From Escallonia rubra (Eukaryota > Streptophyta > Magnoliopsida > Escalloniales > Escalloniaceae): a stretch of DNA of 64,000 bases. Numbering within the stretch: position 1 is the first letter of the stretch; each line of letters starts with the position of its first letter. The DNA is taken from contig JAVXUO010000560.1 in NCBI GenBank assembly GCA_033065855.1, positions 62,001-126,000 on the forward strand, in the 5' to 3' direction. Shown one piece after another: positions 46,274-56,719 of the stretch. The notes beneath the pieces are model-generated. The model was not told where the DNA came from and searched no databases. It was given only the letters and a program-made list of their open reading frames with translations. The translations under genes were made by a program, and so were the position numbers.

Positions 46274-46924
46274 AATGTACAAAAATTTACCACGATGCTT
46301 GATCCAATACGTCAAGGGTGAGGCTATTTCATAAGACAAAAATTTGGCTGCTACCCCGGTTGGAGAAATCTTCCTCCTACCCCCTATATAGCGACAATCA
46401 ATCGTCTATAAATGCTTCTAATGGCTTTTATTTAGTGAAGCTAAAAAAATGCTGCTAATAATTGTCACTAAATGCTTCTAATGGCTTTTATTTATTGTAA
46501 GAATATTTCTGCAAAATTTAGGTATCTATTTCTTTCACCCAAGCAAATTGATGTACAATTGATTGTTTCTATGATGTTTACAAAGTTTTGCATTCGATTG
46601 TCCAATTAACAACATTATATGGTGAGTTATTTCTCTGAATTGGAGTTACACTTTAATTTTACTCTCCTGCATTCAACAAAAGTACTATAGCTGAGCTGAT
46701 ATGTTAGGTTGGAACCTGTTTCTAGAAATTAGTTGAAGAGTACACATTTTTTTCCCCGTAAAATGGCCAATGCCAATGCTCGTAAAAGGAGGTATCAGAT
46801 TAGGAAGCTTAAGATTAGCGGGCACGTTATTTTTAGATGAGTTTAATATTAAGAGGGGTATTGTCAATTTTTATGAACAGCCTTTTAGTTGTGACTGCTC
46901 TTTCAGACCTCTTTTGATAATTTA
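46274..46924. other. BAHD 3' flank continuation, then unassigned
   Basis: 46274-46340 continues the BAHD 3' flank homology (CGTCAAGGGTGAGGCTATTTC). After that no gene is seen. A 30-bp phrase AATGCTTCTAATGGCTTTTA is doubled at 46409-46500. Confidence 0.6.
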
Positions 46925-47280
46925 GACATTTTTATGATCAGTCTAGAAGCCACAGAGTATCTTCAAAGGCCTTTTTCTGAGGAAGAAGCTGTGGGTTCTT
47001 TGAAAGGGATGAACAAGGATAAACTCCCTGGTTTGGATGTGTTCACAATAGCTTTATTCCAGTGATATTGCTCTGTGGTTAAGATAGATGTGCTGGATAT
47101 TTTCCTAGCTTTTTTAGGTGTTGGTTCATTTGATGACTTAGAAGTGCTAACACTTATTTTAAAGTGTTGGTTTCAAAGAGAGGGGGAGGCAGAAGATATC
47201 ATAATCTCCGGCCGATTAGTCTTTTGAGCAGTATCTACAAGATCGATTAGTTTCAAATGTTTTCTTTTTTAACCTTATTT
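46925..47280 (+). pseudogene. L1-type LINE reverse transcriptase fragment
   Basis: With one in-frame stop and one or more frame changes the plus strand reads RPFSEEEAVGSLKGMNKDKLPGLDVF, then VVKIDVLDIF, then GEAEDI and ISGRLV. These match the start of the plant non-LTR reverse transcriptase domain (conserved DKAPGPDGF, KxGA-DIxDFRPISL motifs). Only about 110 residues of the roughly 1,300-residue ORF2 are left. The catalytic YADD block is absent. Confidence 0.8.
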
Positions 47281-49098
47281 ATTTTAAAAAAAATGCATTA
47301 GTGGGGGACTTCAATACTGGACGAAAGCTTCCCTTCTGACGCTCTCGAGCTTGACTGGAAATGTTAAGACGCAGCCCTCAAATGTGACATTCGCGGTGGT
47401 GGTGGTAATGGCTGCTGCAATTCTTCGTTTTGTGGTTGCACCCTATCCGTTGTACCTTCTAATTCTGCTCGTCTCGTGGCCGGCGGCATTACCGACGTCT
47501 CTGTTATGCTATTTCTCGACGAAACAATTCTGTATGAATCTTCTGTTGTTTTGTTTTCCAAAGGTGATGGAGGGTTTGATTTTTTTTCGCGAAAGAGAGC
47601 CACAGAGGGATGAGATTATAGCAACTGTAGCAACCATATATGCAAACAAGAGAGAATATGAAAGCACTGGACGATTTAACTGATTCCCACCTATGGGAAA
47701 TCTCCTTCTCATGCCTGAGAATGTTATCCTTAGGAAACCAAGAAACTTCTCTGGGGTGGTTTGCCGAACACCAACACAGATTTCTACAGGAAAACTGAAA
47801 AAGAACAATACAGATTGCTTGAATGAAGGTAATGGAGATAGGCAATGAAATTGTGTTTCGTTTTATTTGTTTTCAATTCTCAATTGGTATGCAAAACAGC
47901 TTGCTTGAATTGAGGACTGGAAAGCCAAAAACAGTGGCTCAGAAGTATACTTGTGTCATTTTTTATAGGGAAAAGCCCATCTGTCTGTTGGCCATTTAAC
48001 TTACTCAATTTTTTGGCCTTGAGGTTAGTTACTTCCTTGAAATCTGCATTCATATATGGAGACACTAACTCAATGTTTTCTTATAACGATTGAATGTACA
48101 GTATCACTATGGTTTGTCGGCGCCGGAAGCAACGCCGCGAGGTGGCTGGGTGCAGCAATAGGGTGATGAATACTGAGGCCTTGGATGTTGGGGAAGCTAA
48201 TCCTGAGACTGTTGTATCAATTGAAGGGTTAACCAACCAAGAGGGGTCCACTTCCGGTTAGTGCTTTATTATGTTTTTTTAGTTGAGTTCTAAATTTATT
48301 GTACAGTCTTCGTCACTCTTAGCTATCTATCTGATTGAATTTCTGTGTGTGTTTCTGATTGATCGAGGGACGTGTGTATCTATTGGTTTGTGATTCTGGT
48401 TAAAATTCAGTCATGGGTTTTGTGTTTTAACCTTGTGCCATCCCCGGTTTTAATTTGAGTTCTTTTTTTTCTGAACAGGTTGAATTACCTCGCCAAAGAG
48501 GGATAGATGTGGCACATGTGCAGGAATATAAAATTCGACATGGCAACATGTTCATGGGTGTCCTGCTGGCTGCTACTCATTTACTGCACCACTTCACCAC
48601 TTCACCATTTTATTTGGGACCTTGAGATGCAATTTCCTCGAAAAAGAAGGCGACTCCAAATTTCACATGGTAGTTGTTTTATGTTCTGTATTTGTGCTTT
48701 AATATGCATGTGATTCTATTTTGGCATACATTTCTTTTTCTCTGTGATCTTGCTGCCAACATTGCTTTTCATGGATATGCACTTATCATCACCCTATTAT
48801 GCACTTATCATCCTTTCCAGTTTCTCCATTGTCGACTATGGGTTGGATATGGTCTAGGGTGGTTATACTTCATGTCCAATTATTGATTGTCACCTTTAAT
48901 TGTATTACATACCAGGTAAAAGCATTGCGCTGCATGTACTTCTAGTGTAAGTCCTGCACTTATCTACTTATGTGGAATCTAAAAATCTCGTTGATTTAGA
49001 ATTATAACAACTTGAGAAAAATGAAGAGTCTAAATAATGTTTGATAATTGAGTCGATTGGTGATTTTGTGTTCATCAGATCTGATAAGACCATGATCA
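47281..49098. other. Unassigned sequence with exon-like short frames
   Basis: A 110-aa plus-strand frame at 47351-47683 has two hydrophobic stretches but also overlaps an equally long minus-strand frame; no family is recognised. A 50-codon frame at 48109-48261 (MVCRRRKQRREV...) begins after a good ATG context and ends beside a GGTTAG, so it could be an exon remnant. Nothing else is supportable. Confidence 0.3.
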
Positions 49099-49194
49099 CA
49101 GCCTATTGCCATGATAAGTCCACACTATGAACACAGCCTATTGTCATGAAAACAGCCTGTTGCCATGATCTGGACTTGTCATGGCAATAGGCTG
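49099..49194. repeat. 24-bp inverted repeat (hairpin)
   Basis: The arm CAGCCTATTGCCATGATAAG... at 49099-49122 pairs with 49171-49194 with a single mismatch across a 48-nt loop. The loop itself contains two further partial copies of CAGCCTRTTG-CATGA. Confidence 0.88.
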
Positions 49195-50339
49195 ACTGAA
49201 AATTTAACACTAGAACTTAGTTAATTGATGGTCCTCCTTTCTCATGTTCAATACACGAACTTAAAGGCCAAAGCTTCATGGCTGGACTCAGCAAATTGCT
49301 GGAAACAAATAGAGCAGATTTAAGCTATTTTCACATTGATATAAGCTGAACGAGTGAACGTTCATAGGCTGTAATGTTCTATTTTAGCTGAAGAAATTAT
49401 GTTTTAGGTCTAGAATCTGCAACTGAAGCAACTGTTTGCCTATTTTATTGTGATGCTACTTGTGACATATCTGAATTTTTGTTGTTCTCAGTATCTTAAA
49501 TACTGTCAAGTGAGGTTGGGCATTACATATCAATTAAGCCTTGTGCTAAATTAGTGGCTGGTCTATAGGCTTATGTCTTGTCTTAATCATGCCAACTCTT
49601 TCTTCGTAAGCTAATTGGTGGACACCTTTGTTCTTGCTAAACTGGAAGAAGTTGTTAATCAACTCATGCGTCAGAATCAAGGTCAATCCTAGTTCTCTAG
49701 CTTTCCTGGTAACTTTTTCCCCCAAAGTCTAACTTTTAACTTTTTTTTTAACTTGCTGATCAATTAGTAGCTTTCTCAGGATTTCATTATGGAAAGTGAA
49801 AGCTATGCAAGTCTAACAACATACACTAAAAGCTTTTGCCTAACAACTCAAAAATAATAAGCAAAAAATGAGATTCAAATATGGCTATTTGTGTCTAATA
49901 TGTGAACATATTCTTTGTTGAACATATCTAAAGTGCAAAGAGACTAGCAGATATAATATTCCTTTCTTATGCTATATGTTTAACATGTGTTACCTTTGTA
50001 TCAGGTTAATGCAAAAGTGAATGCGTATGGATTATTCTTGGTCTTGGTGGTTTATGTTGATCATGGGCGGCTACCGGATTGATTTGAAAATATGCATGAG
50101 GATTTATTAGGTCTTGTACAAATTAACTCATAAAAATCCTCTAACTTCGCTTGTTATTTCTAGACAAACGTGTGTTATTGTTCTAGAATTGAATAGATTG
50201 TGGTTCTTTTGTGACTAGCCAAGCCCTAATTTAGATTTAACTTGCATTTGGTTTTTACTAGCTATATGATATGAGAAAAGCAATGTAAGAAAACATATCT
50301 ATATATGGGAGATTGGCAATGTCGGCATTTTCTAGTATT
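49195..50339. other. Intergenic, nothing recognised
   Basis: AT-rich sequence. No gene, tandem repeat or element end was found. Confidence 0.5.
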
Positions 50340-50831
50340 TTGCTCTCCTTTTCTTTTGGGTGATAACTTATACAGAAGGTCAATATTGTCGGCATAATAG
50401 AATTATTTTAAAAAAAAATCTAAAATAAGCCTATGCCAGCGGTCGTATGTGCCGGCATAAGTCCTTACATTCAAAGAAAACAAACGCAAAATGAAACCTG
50501 TAACGGCATAGGGACCGTTGGCATAGATTCAATTGTTCAGCAGTTTAATAAAATAAAAATAATACCTACCGCGACAGTGCTTAGCGCTGGCTTTGCTATT
50601 TTATGTAAAAATATAATAATTTAGAAATTTAGCTATGCCGGTGCATTTTACCGCCGGCATAGGTCTAGAGCGGCCGACCGCTGTTATAGACCTCCTCAAA
50701 CGCCGGCATAGGTCTACCGAAACGCGAGTAAAGGCGGCGGTCCCGTAGCGCCGTGTAAGCCTACGGCAGCGCTTTTTACACTTTTCGCGGCGCTATAATT
50801 GGCGCCGGCGTAGACCTTTTTCCTTGTAGTG
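50340..50831. mobile_element. Right end of a third CACTA family
   Basis: Ends CTTTTTCCTTGTAGTG at 50831 (a CACTACAAGG terminus). It is preceded by inverted GCCGGCATAGG / CCTATGCCGGC subterminal repeats that become GC-rich toward the end. The left terminus was not found in this window, so this is either a truncated element or its left part lies within the unassigned region. Confidence 0.75.
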
Positions 50832-51295
50832 TTTCTCTCTCTAGAATCTTTAATTCTGAGATTCAAGAGTGAGAAAGTGGGTTTTCGCAAATAAGTTCAA
50901 TTGTCCAAAATGGATTTGAAAGTCCACTATTTACAGGCAAATATATGTCTGTGTCATCAGGCGACAAGTGGTGCTCCATGTGAGTGACTCTTTGCCGAGG
51001 GGGCAACAAATCGCAATGCTCCTCAGGCTATCGGATCACATATTTGCTATGCCTGCTCTGTGCAACTTTGCTCTGTCTATCTGAGAAGATTGACTTACAT
51101 AGCCGATGTGGCCAAAGAACATTCTTGATCTACCCACTATTCCAAAGCCCTCGCTAAGTCCCACTGGGGGTGTTAAGAGATGTAGAGAACCCGGTAGGGG
51201 TCGGGGCGGAATGCACGACGCCAGGTAGACTATGCGCGATGCCCTCCAGAGACGTGCTTAGCTCTCGGATTGACTTGAATTTCATGATACTGGCA
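50832..51295. repeat. LTR fragment of the 44197 family
   Basis: From GTTTCTCTCTCTAGAATC to CCTCCAGAGACGTGCTTAGC this stretch aligns with about 44427-44860 of the 2-kb LTR, including AAAGTCCACTATTTA and the GTCCCACTGG / GTCCCACAGG block, with considerable divergence. It sits exactly between the CACTA terminus and the start of the duplicated segment. Confidence 0.8.
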
Positions 51296-52968
51296 ATAGT
51301 TTTAACATCACGCATAACGGGATACATAAAATCCATCCATTTTTCATCCAGAGCTAACTTCCTAACCACATTTTTTTTTTACTGTCTGAGTTAATCTTTG
51401 CTTGATACTATCCATGCCATTGAGCCCATGAAACATGCTCTGCTCTGCACAGGCTGCATACCAGCTCCTTGCACAAAAAATCCCAATCCAGCTGCCTTGA
51501 GTTCCTTTTCCTGCATACATGTACTTGCCCTGGATGCTTCTGACTTCCTAGATAAGAGGGGCTAGAATGATAGCCTTGCTAGACTTTTGTGCCTTCTTTG
51601 CACCAGACCAACATTCTTTCCCTCCTGCACAAACATTGTAGAATTGTCCTTTTAGTCGCATTGATTATTATTCTAAAAAAAACAGTTTAAAGTTTGATTT
51701 TAGTTCCAACGTCATTTTATCCTTCGCGCTTGAAACTATTAGGCACGACCATTTCATAGATTAAAATATGGTGGTTGGGATAAATTTATCTTAATGATAG
51801 CAATCTTGTAATGCTCATCCATCGAACCCAACAACTATTCTTTTGAACTCTTGGACCAATAGAATCAAGACAAATGAAAAAAGAAAAAGTCTCAGTCAAT
51901 CACTATAGTTTGGTATACAAAATTAATTTTGAAAACTGTTTCTCATTACTTTGTTACTAGATAAAAGAAAACTCATCAAGCAACCAAAAAAAAAAATCTC
52001 CACAAAAATAAAATAAAATGCATATAACAACAAATGAAGAATCACTATCTAAAGGCGTGCAACACACGACCAAGAGCTGCGAAATATTGTGTAACACGTT
52101 GCCTTTATTGGTAGGGAATGTCTATTATCACAAAGTTTTTATATTTTTTCACACCCTTCAACCGCCGCAAAGGCTTATAACTTGTTGTTAACGCATTTTC
52201 TAATGACGTAAATAGAGCGTATAAGTAAATCCAACAAAAATAAAGTGCGGAAATAGACTCTCTTTTGTATGTATTATGCAATGGGAACACATATAAAAAA
52301 TCCCCAACAACCCAGAAGTGAGAAAGAAAACACATGGGCAGTTCCGACGTAATGTTTGTTGAGTCTAAACGCTAGCCTTTTCATTCTTGCGTCTCGGGGA
52401 CGAATTCTCATTCAAGCTTTCATTTGACCTTTGACCAAAGTGAGTAAAAGGAAAATGAAGTCTGGCTGCATGGAAAATGCTTTGGAAAGGACGACGACCA
52501 ACGCCACCAACTTTCTTCAGTTGCCGGAAAATGTATAGAAATTATGGTGGGTCCGTGGCTTCCACCAGGTAGAAGATGGCTCCCTTCATAATTCAATTAC
52601 TGTAGAGTGATCATGTTTTGCACTGCTTTACTTGAAAATCTAATCAGCAACTGGGTATGTTAACAACAAAGCAGCTACACTTGCGGTAACTCCGATCCAT
52701 AAAATCCGTAATAGAGAAAAAAATGCTGAAGAACTTTGAAAGAAACATAGCAAACTTGGCCCTCCTCTCCGATTCAACTCATAGAATAGTTCTCAAATTG
52801 TAGGTGTGGGGTTGGGAGCTTGAGGTGTGGTGTGGGTGGCTCTTACTTTAAAGGGTAAGTGGACTGCGATTTGGGCTCCAACATTATATTGTAGGGTCTA
52901 GATGTAGACAAAAGTTAGTTGCATCAATTACTTGCATAGTGCTTGTGTTGATGATTTCCGGTTAGTGC

Positions 52969-53013
52969 ATATTCCTTCTGTCGGTTTCAATTTGAAACCG
53001 ACAGAGGGAATAT
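52969..53013. repeat. Near-perfect palindrome, 22-bp arms, 1-nt loop
   Basis: The arms 52969-52990 and 52992-53013 are reverse complements with one mismatch around a single T. Copy 1 of the duplication has only one strand of this sequence (about 17307-17325). Confidence 0.92.
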
Positions 53014-53043
53014 TCTCATTGAATCCGGTTAGTGCATATTTTA

Positions 53044-53088
53044 ATTGAATCCCTTCAGTTTGAAACTTTCAAACTGAAGGGATTCAAT
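53044..53088. repeat. Perfect palindrome, 22-bp arms, 1-nt loop
   Basis: The arms 53044-53065 and 53067-53088 (TTTCAAACTGAAGGGATTCA...) are exact reverse complements around a single C. They are absent as a pair from copy 1. Confidence 0.95.
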
Positions 53089-53915
53089 GAGATAATTTTT
53101 TTAAGATGAGCTTTCAAACTGAATCCGGTTAGTGCATATTCATTATTGTGTTTTTTGTGAAGGAGATTTTCCTACTCCCATTTAAGAAGGATCGGAGAAG
53201 TAAAACATGGTAAGGTGATTCCAAGCAATTAATTAATTGATGGTGACAACGCAGTTTGGTTGTGATTATTGTAGCGATACTATTCAATGTGATTGTGGTG
53301 TCCATGGTGGTTGAGGTGCTGGAGACAGGCATACGCAATTTTGATTATAACTGCATAGGTACAAAATGGTTTAAAGTTACTGAAAAATCAATAAAATATT
53401 TATTTTTCATTATTTTTTATTGTTCTTTTTAGTAGTCTTTGTAACTATATTCGTGCTGCTTATAGTAATTCAAGGACGTCAAAATAATATTTCTTTTGAG
53501 ATGGTTTTTGAAAAAAGTGGTTGCTTATCTTGAAACATGATAACTATGTGATACTCCTCATTCTAGGATGGTCGTATTTACACTCTGACTCTCTTTTAAG
53601 GTGTTAGATTCAAGGATTGCAGTTTTTACGTTGACAATGTGTTTGCACCAACAAATATTCAATAATGACTTGTCTTTGATTAAGTATCACTGAATGGCAT
53701 TGTTTTTTTAATTTGTGGAAAGGAGATGACGGTGGATTGAAATCTCGAAGTTAGTTTCTCATGGAACAAACTAACTCAAAGTTAAATAGAGTGTAGTTAC
53801 CAATTTAAGAGAAGTTAGGAGAAGCTATTTTCTAAGTGGCAGTGGAGTACTTTTTAAGTGGGTAATTTATCTTTTATGTGCAAGTAATTTTCTACGTCTA
53901 GTGTGTAGTACAAAT

Positions 53916-54311
53916 TGTTGATATATGTCTTGTATTTATGTCTCACATCGGTTACTCAAAGAAGGTTGCAACTTGACCCTTAGTATATAAGACATCTTGT
54001 CCCACATTGCTTGGAGAGAGAAGATCACTGCTTTCTCTAAGTATAAGTAAGGTGTCTTGTATTGTGTTTAAGGAAAAAGAGAAGAGAGTCTTTCTTTGAG
54101 TAGGCCAAGATAGAAGAATCCTTTTCTGAGTAGGAAAGAGAGGATAGTCTTTCTTTGGGTAGGCAAAGAAAGAAGAGTCCTTCTTTGAGTAGGAAAACAG
54201 TTGAGAGATACACGTATAGAGCGTTGTAAATCTGAGTTCTCTCATATTTCTTGTGTTTTCTTATTTGGTTATCGTGTTCTCTACATATTTATCTAGAGCG
54301 ATTTCGTAACA
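53916..54311. repeat. Solo LTR, 396 bp, 5-bp TSD CAAAT
   Basis: Absent from copy 1, where GTACAAATATCAG is uninterrupted. The insertion begins TGTTGATATATG, ends TTTCGTAACA, and CAAAT flanks both sides (53911-53915 and 54312-54316). It contains TAGTATATAAGAC (TATA-like, about 53980) and three irregular 34-bp repeats with TTTGAGTAGG. Size and ends fit a Copia-type LTR, but no internal region is left to prove the class. Confidence 0.9.
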
Positions 54312-54820
54312 CAAATATTGGATGCAAGACCCAAAGAAGGAAACAACAACTCAACTTCTAGACAAGATGACTTGATTTCAAGTCTCTCTTCTTTCATTTA
54401 AGATTTTACCATTTAGATGTTTTGCTCGCTATCGATATAGACCCAGTTGTTCATTGTAAAAACTGATCATTATCTAAAGCCTTTTTTCGTCTCTTCCTCT
54501 GCGCCCAGTCTTTTTGCTTTTGTTTGAGTTTCTGTTCTTGTTAGAATATTATTTTCAGAAAAGTTTTTCAAGTGAAAGATACAAAAAACTCACTACTAAA
54601 TTGAAAGTTTGCCCACAAATCCTGACACGAGACGCTTATTTGTACGGTCTATGTGTAACTTAAAACTTATATGTGAGAGATGCATAACAGGAACTGCCTA
54701 TCCCCATAAAACAAATGGTAGCTTGAAAATATTACTAAATTACTACATCTCGAAACATTGTTTCATTACCATACAAGTTTCCACTAAAGCTTTAGCCCAA
54801 AATAAGCTCAACCAAGTAAG

Positions 54821-55262
54821 GCTCTGTTAGACAACATTTCTTTTTTCAGTTTCCAAAAAAATAAATAACGAGCAGTTAATTTTTTTATTTTTTTTTACAA
54901 AAACAAGTGGGTGTTTGATAACCCAGTTTTTATTTTGAGTTTTTGGTGTTTGAATACCCAAATTTTATTTTGAGTTTTTTTTTTGTGGTGGTTTGCGGTG
55001 GCGGTGGGGATGGCTGGTGGCCGACGGTTGCTGGTGGCTGCCGGCGGTGGTCACTGGAGGTGGCCGCGGGCAGCCGGCAGTCGCCGGTGGGAGGGTGGTG
55101 GTGGTCTAAAAAAAAAAATATCGAAACTCATTGTTTAGGTTTTTAAAAACAGTCCTGATTTAAAAACTGATTTTTTAAATTGAAGAAAAAAAATTGATTA
55201 CAAAATGCAACTTTTTTTTCTAGTTTTCAAAACTGAAAAAAAAGCCCTCTCAAACATGGCCG
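54821..55262. mobile_element. 442-bp insertion with AAG direct repeats
   Basis: Absent from copy 1 (CCAAGTAAGAAGCC). It starts GCTCTGTTAGACAAC and ends TCAAACATGGCCG, a weak inverted similarity (TCTGTT / CATGTTTG), with AAG on each side. The interior has TTTTATTTTGAGTTTTT modules and a GGTGG/CGGCGG-rich core. The superfamily is unresolved. Confidence 0.75.
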
Positions 55263-55514
55263 AAGAAGCCAATCAGACTTGATCTCAGGTCAAGTCAATA
55301 ATTCAGTCAATCCTCTCCCAGCACCCATGTAATTTCCAAGTAGGACCTTAATTGACAACCCTCTACCGCAACTAAGCATTACCAAAAAGCCAACCCCGAA
55401 ACCCTCAACCCCACCCCAGGCCCCCTCCCCATACCCTCTTCCCCTGCCACGTTCACCCCAAAAGACACGCACTCTTCTCGCACACACGCACACCCACACA
55501 CCTAGCTCCCTCTC

Positions 55515-55522
55515 TATAAATA
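55515..55522 (+). promoter_or_regulatory. TATA box of BAHD copy 2
   Basis: CTCTCTATAAATACAGG, at the same distance from the ATG as in the intact gene. Confidence 0.65.
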
Positions 55523-55629
55523 CAGGCTCCATAACGCCACTTCATGTACCACCCAAAACGTCTCTCTCGCATACACACACACAATCCACCTTTGCTCTTG
55601 GCATACCCTTATAGGCACACAACTCAAAC

Positions 55630-56082
55630 ATGGCACAACCCAGCGCTAGTTTGGTGTTCAAAGTGACAAGGCGTGAACATGAGCCGGTGGTTCCAGCAAA
55701 ACCCACCCCCAATGAACACAAGCTGCTCTCGGACATCGATGACCAAGAAGGCCTTCGCTTCCAAATCCCAGTCATACAGTTTTATCGCAACAACGATCAC
55801 GCGTTTACGCGAGGCAGGGAGCCGGTTAAGGTCATTAGGGAGGCACTGGCGCAGACACTCGTGTTCTACTACCTGTTTGCCCGCCGGCTCAGGGAAGTCC
55901 CCGGAGGGAAGCTTATTGTGGACTGCAATGGCGAAGGTGTCGTGTTTATCGAGGCTGATGCTGACGTTACGCTCGAACAATTTGGCGACGCGCTTCAACC
56001 TCCATTTCCGTGCTTGGAGGAGCTTCTCTCTGACGTTCCTGGCTCTCAAGGAGTCCTCAACTCTCCTTTACTCCTAATTCAG
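55630..56082 (+). pseudogene. BAHD acyltransferase exon 1 only (copy 2)
   Basis: 151 codons with the same start, end and GTACAC splice donor as the intact gene and no stop, but no second exon before the window ends. The intron is cut by a Ty3/gypsy element starting at 56720. The conserved motif near residue 85 reads YLFARRLRE in place of YPFAGRLRE, replacing a conserved Pro and Gly, which argues for loss of constraint. HxxxD and DFGWG would be in the missing exon. It could still be transcribed from its intact promoter as a truncated message. Confidence 0.85.
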
Positions 56083-56370
56083 GTACACCTGCTTTTTTTT
56101 CACTGGGCATGATATGAGTTGTTGGGGCTTTGAATTTGTTTGGAAATTAACACCACAGATGCTACTAAACTTTGTTGGAGTGAAGCTTATTAGTCCTGCT
56201 AAAGTCTCACGTCGATAATACAAGGATTTGATATTGATTATTAAGGTTGGTGTCATTTTCTTAAATCTCATAATATATTTTAGGGTTGGACACCAAACTA
56301 TTGGGGCCAGACTTTAGTAAGTTTCCTGCATGACCTAATTTGTCCATGTAAAACCGAAATTATTTTGATA

Positions 56371-56719
56371 TCCCATGAAAAAAAAACCAAGGTTCACACA
56401 GCACAAAGTGCCTAATAAATCCAGCAGAAGTTGCACTAACATAAGCGGTACTATATAACCTACTAAATTATTCAATTTGTTTGAAAAAAGCTCACATCAC
56501 TCTTCTACAGATCCGCCTTATTGAAGCAACAAAGTTTAGTATGATATGTCTAAATATATCTTTTCTCCAATAAGAAATTTCAATTTGTCATTGATTCTTC
56601 AAGTTCTTCTGATAAAAGAACTTGACTGAGGTTATACAGCAAGAGATACTTTGATAACCACTCCTATACCACCTTAAAGCATAACTAAAAGAAACTGTCT
56701 TCACCAAGACTTTGCCTTC
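56371..56719. other. Unassigned sequence in the broken BAHD intron
   Basis: No similarity to the copy 1 intron is visible beyond about 56370. AT-rich, no gene. It ends at the LTR start. Confidence 0.5.

Larger units (their letters stand above)
51296..56370 (+). repeat. Duplicated segment, copy 2
   Basis: Homologous along its length to 15604-19905 in the same orientation. It differs by substitutions, small indels, a 396-bp solo LTR (53916-54311), a 442-bp insertion (54821-55262) and the palindrome cluster at 52950-53150. Homology fades in the intron near 56370. No gene other than the BAHD exon 1 is present. Confidence 0.93.

Noticed and set aside
45393..46293. Long overlapping open frames on both strands (up to 180 aa)
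   Set aside because: They lie in a CpG-rich minisatellite inside a solo LTR, and stop codons are rare by composition. The translations are Arg/Pro/Ala/His-rich and show no domain.
47351..47683. Two-segment membrane protein gene
   Set aside because: Hydrophobic stretches exist but there is no promoter, no homologue I recognise, and an equally long frame on the other strand.
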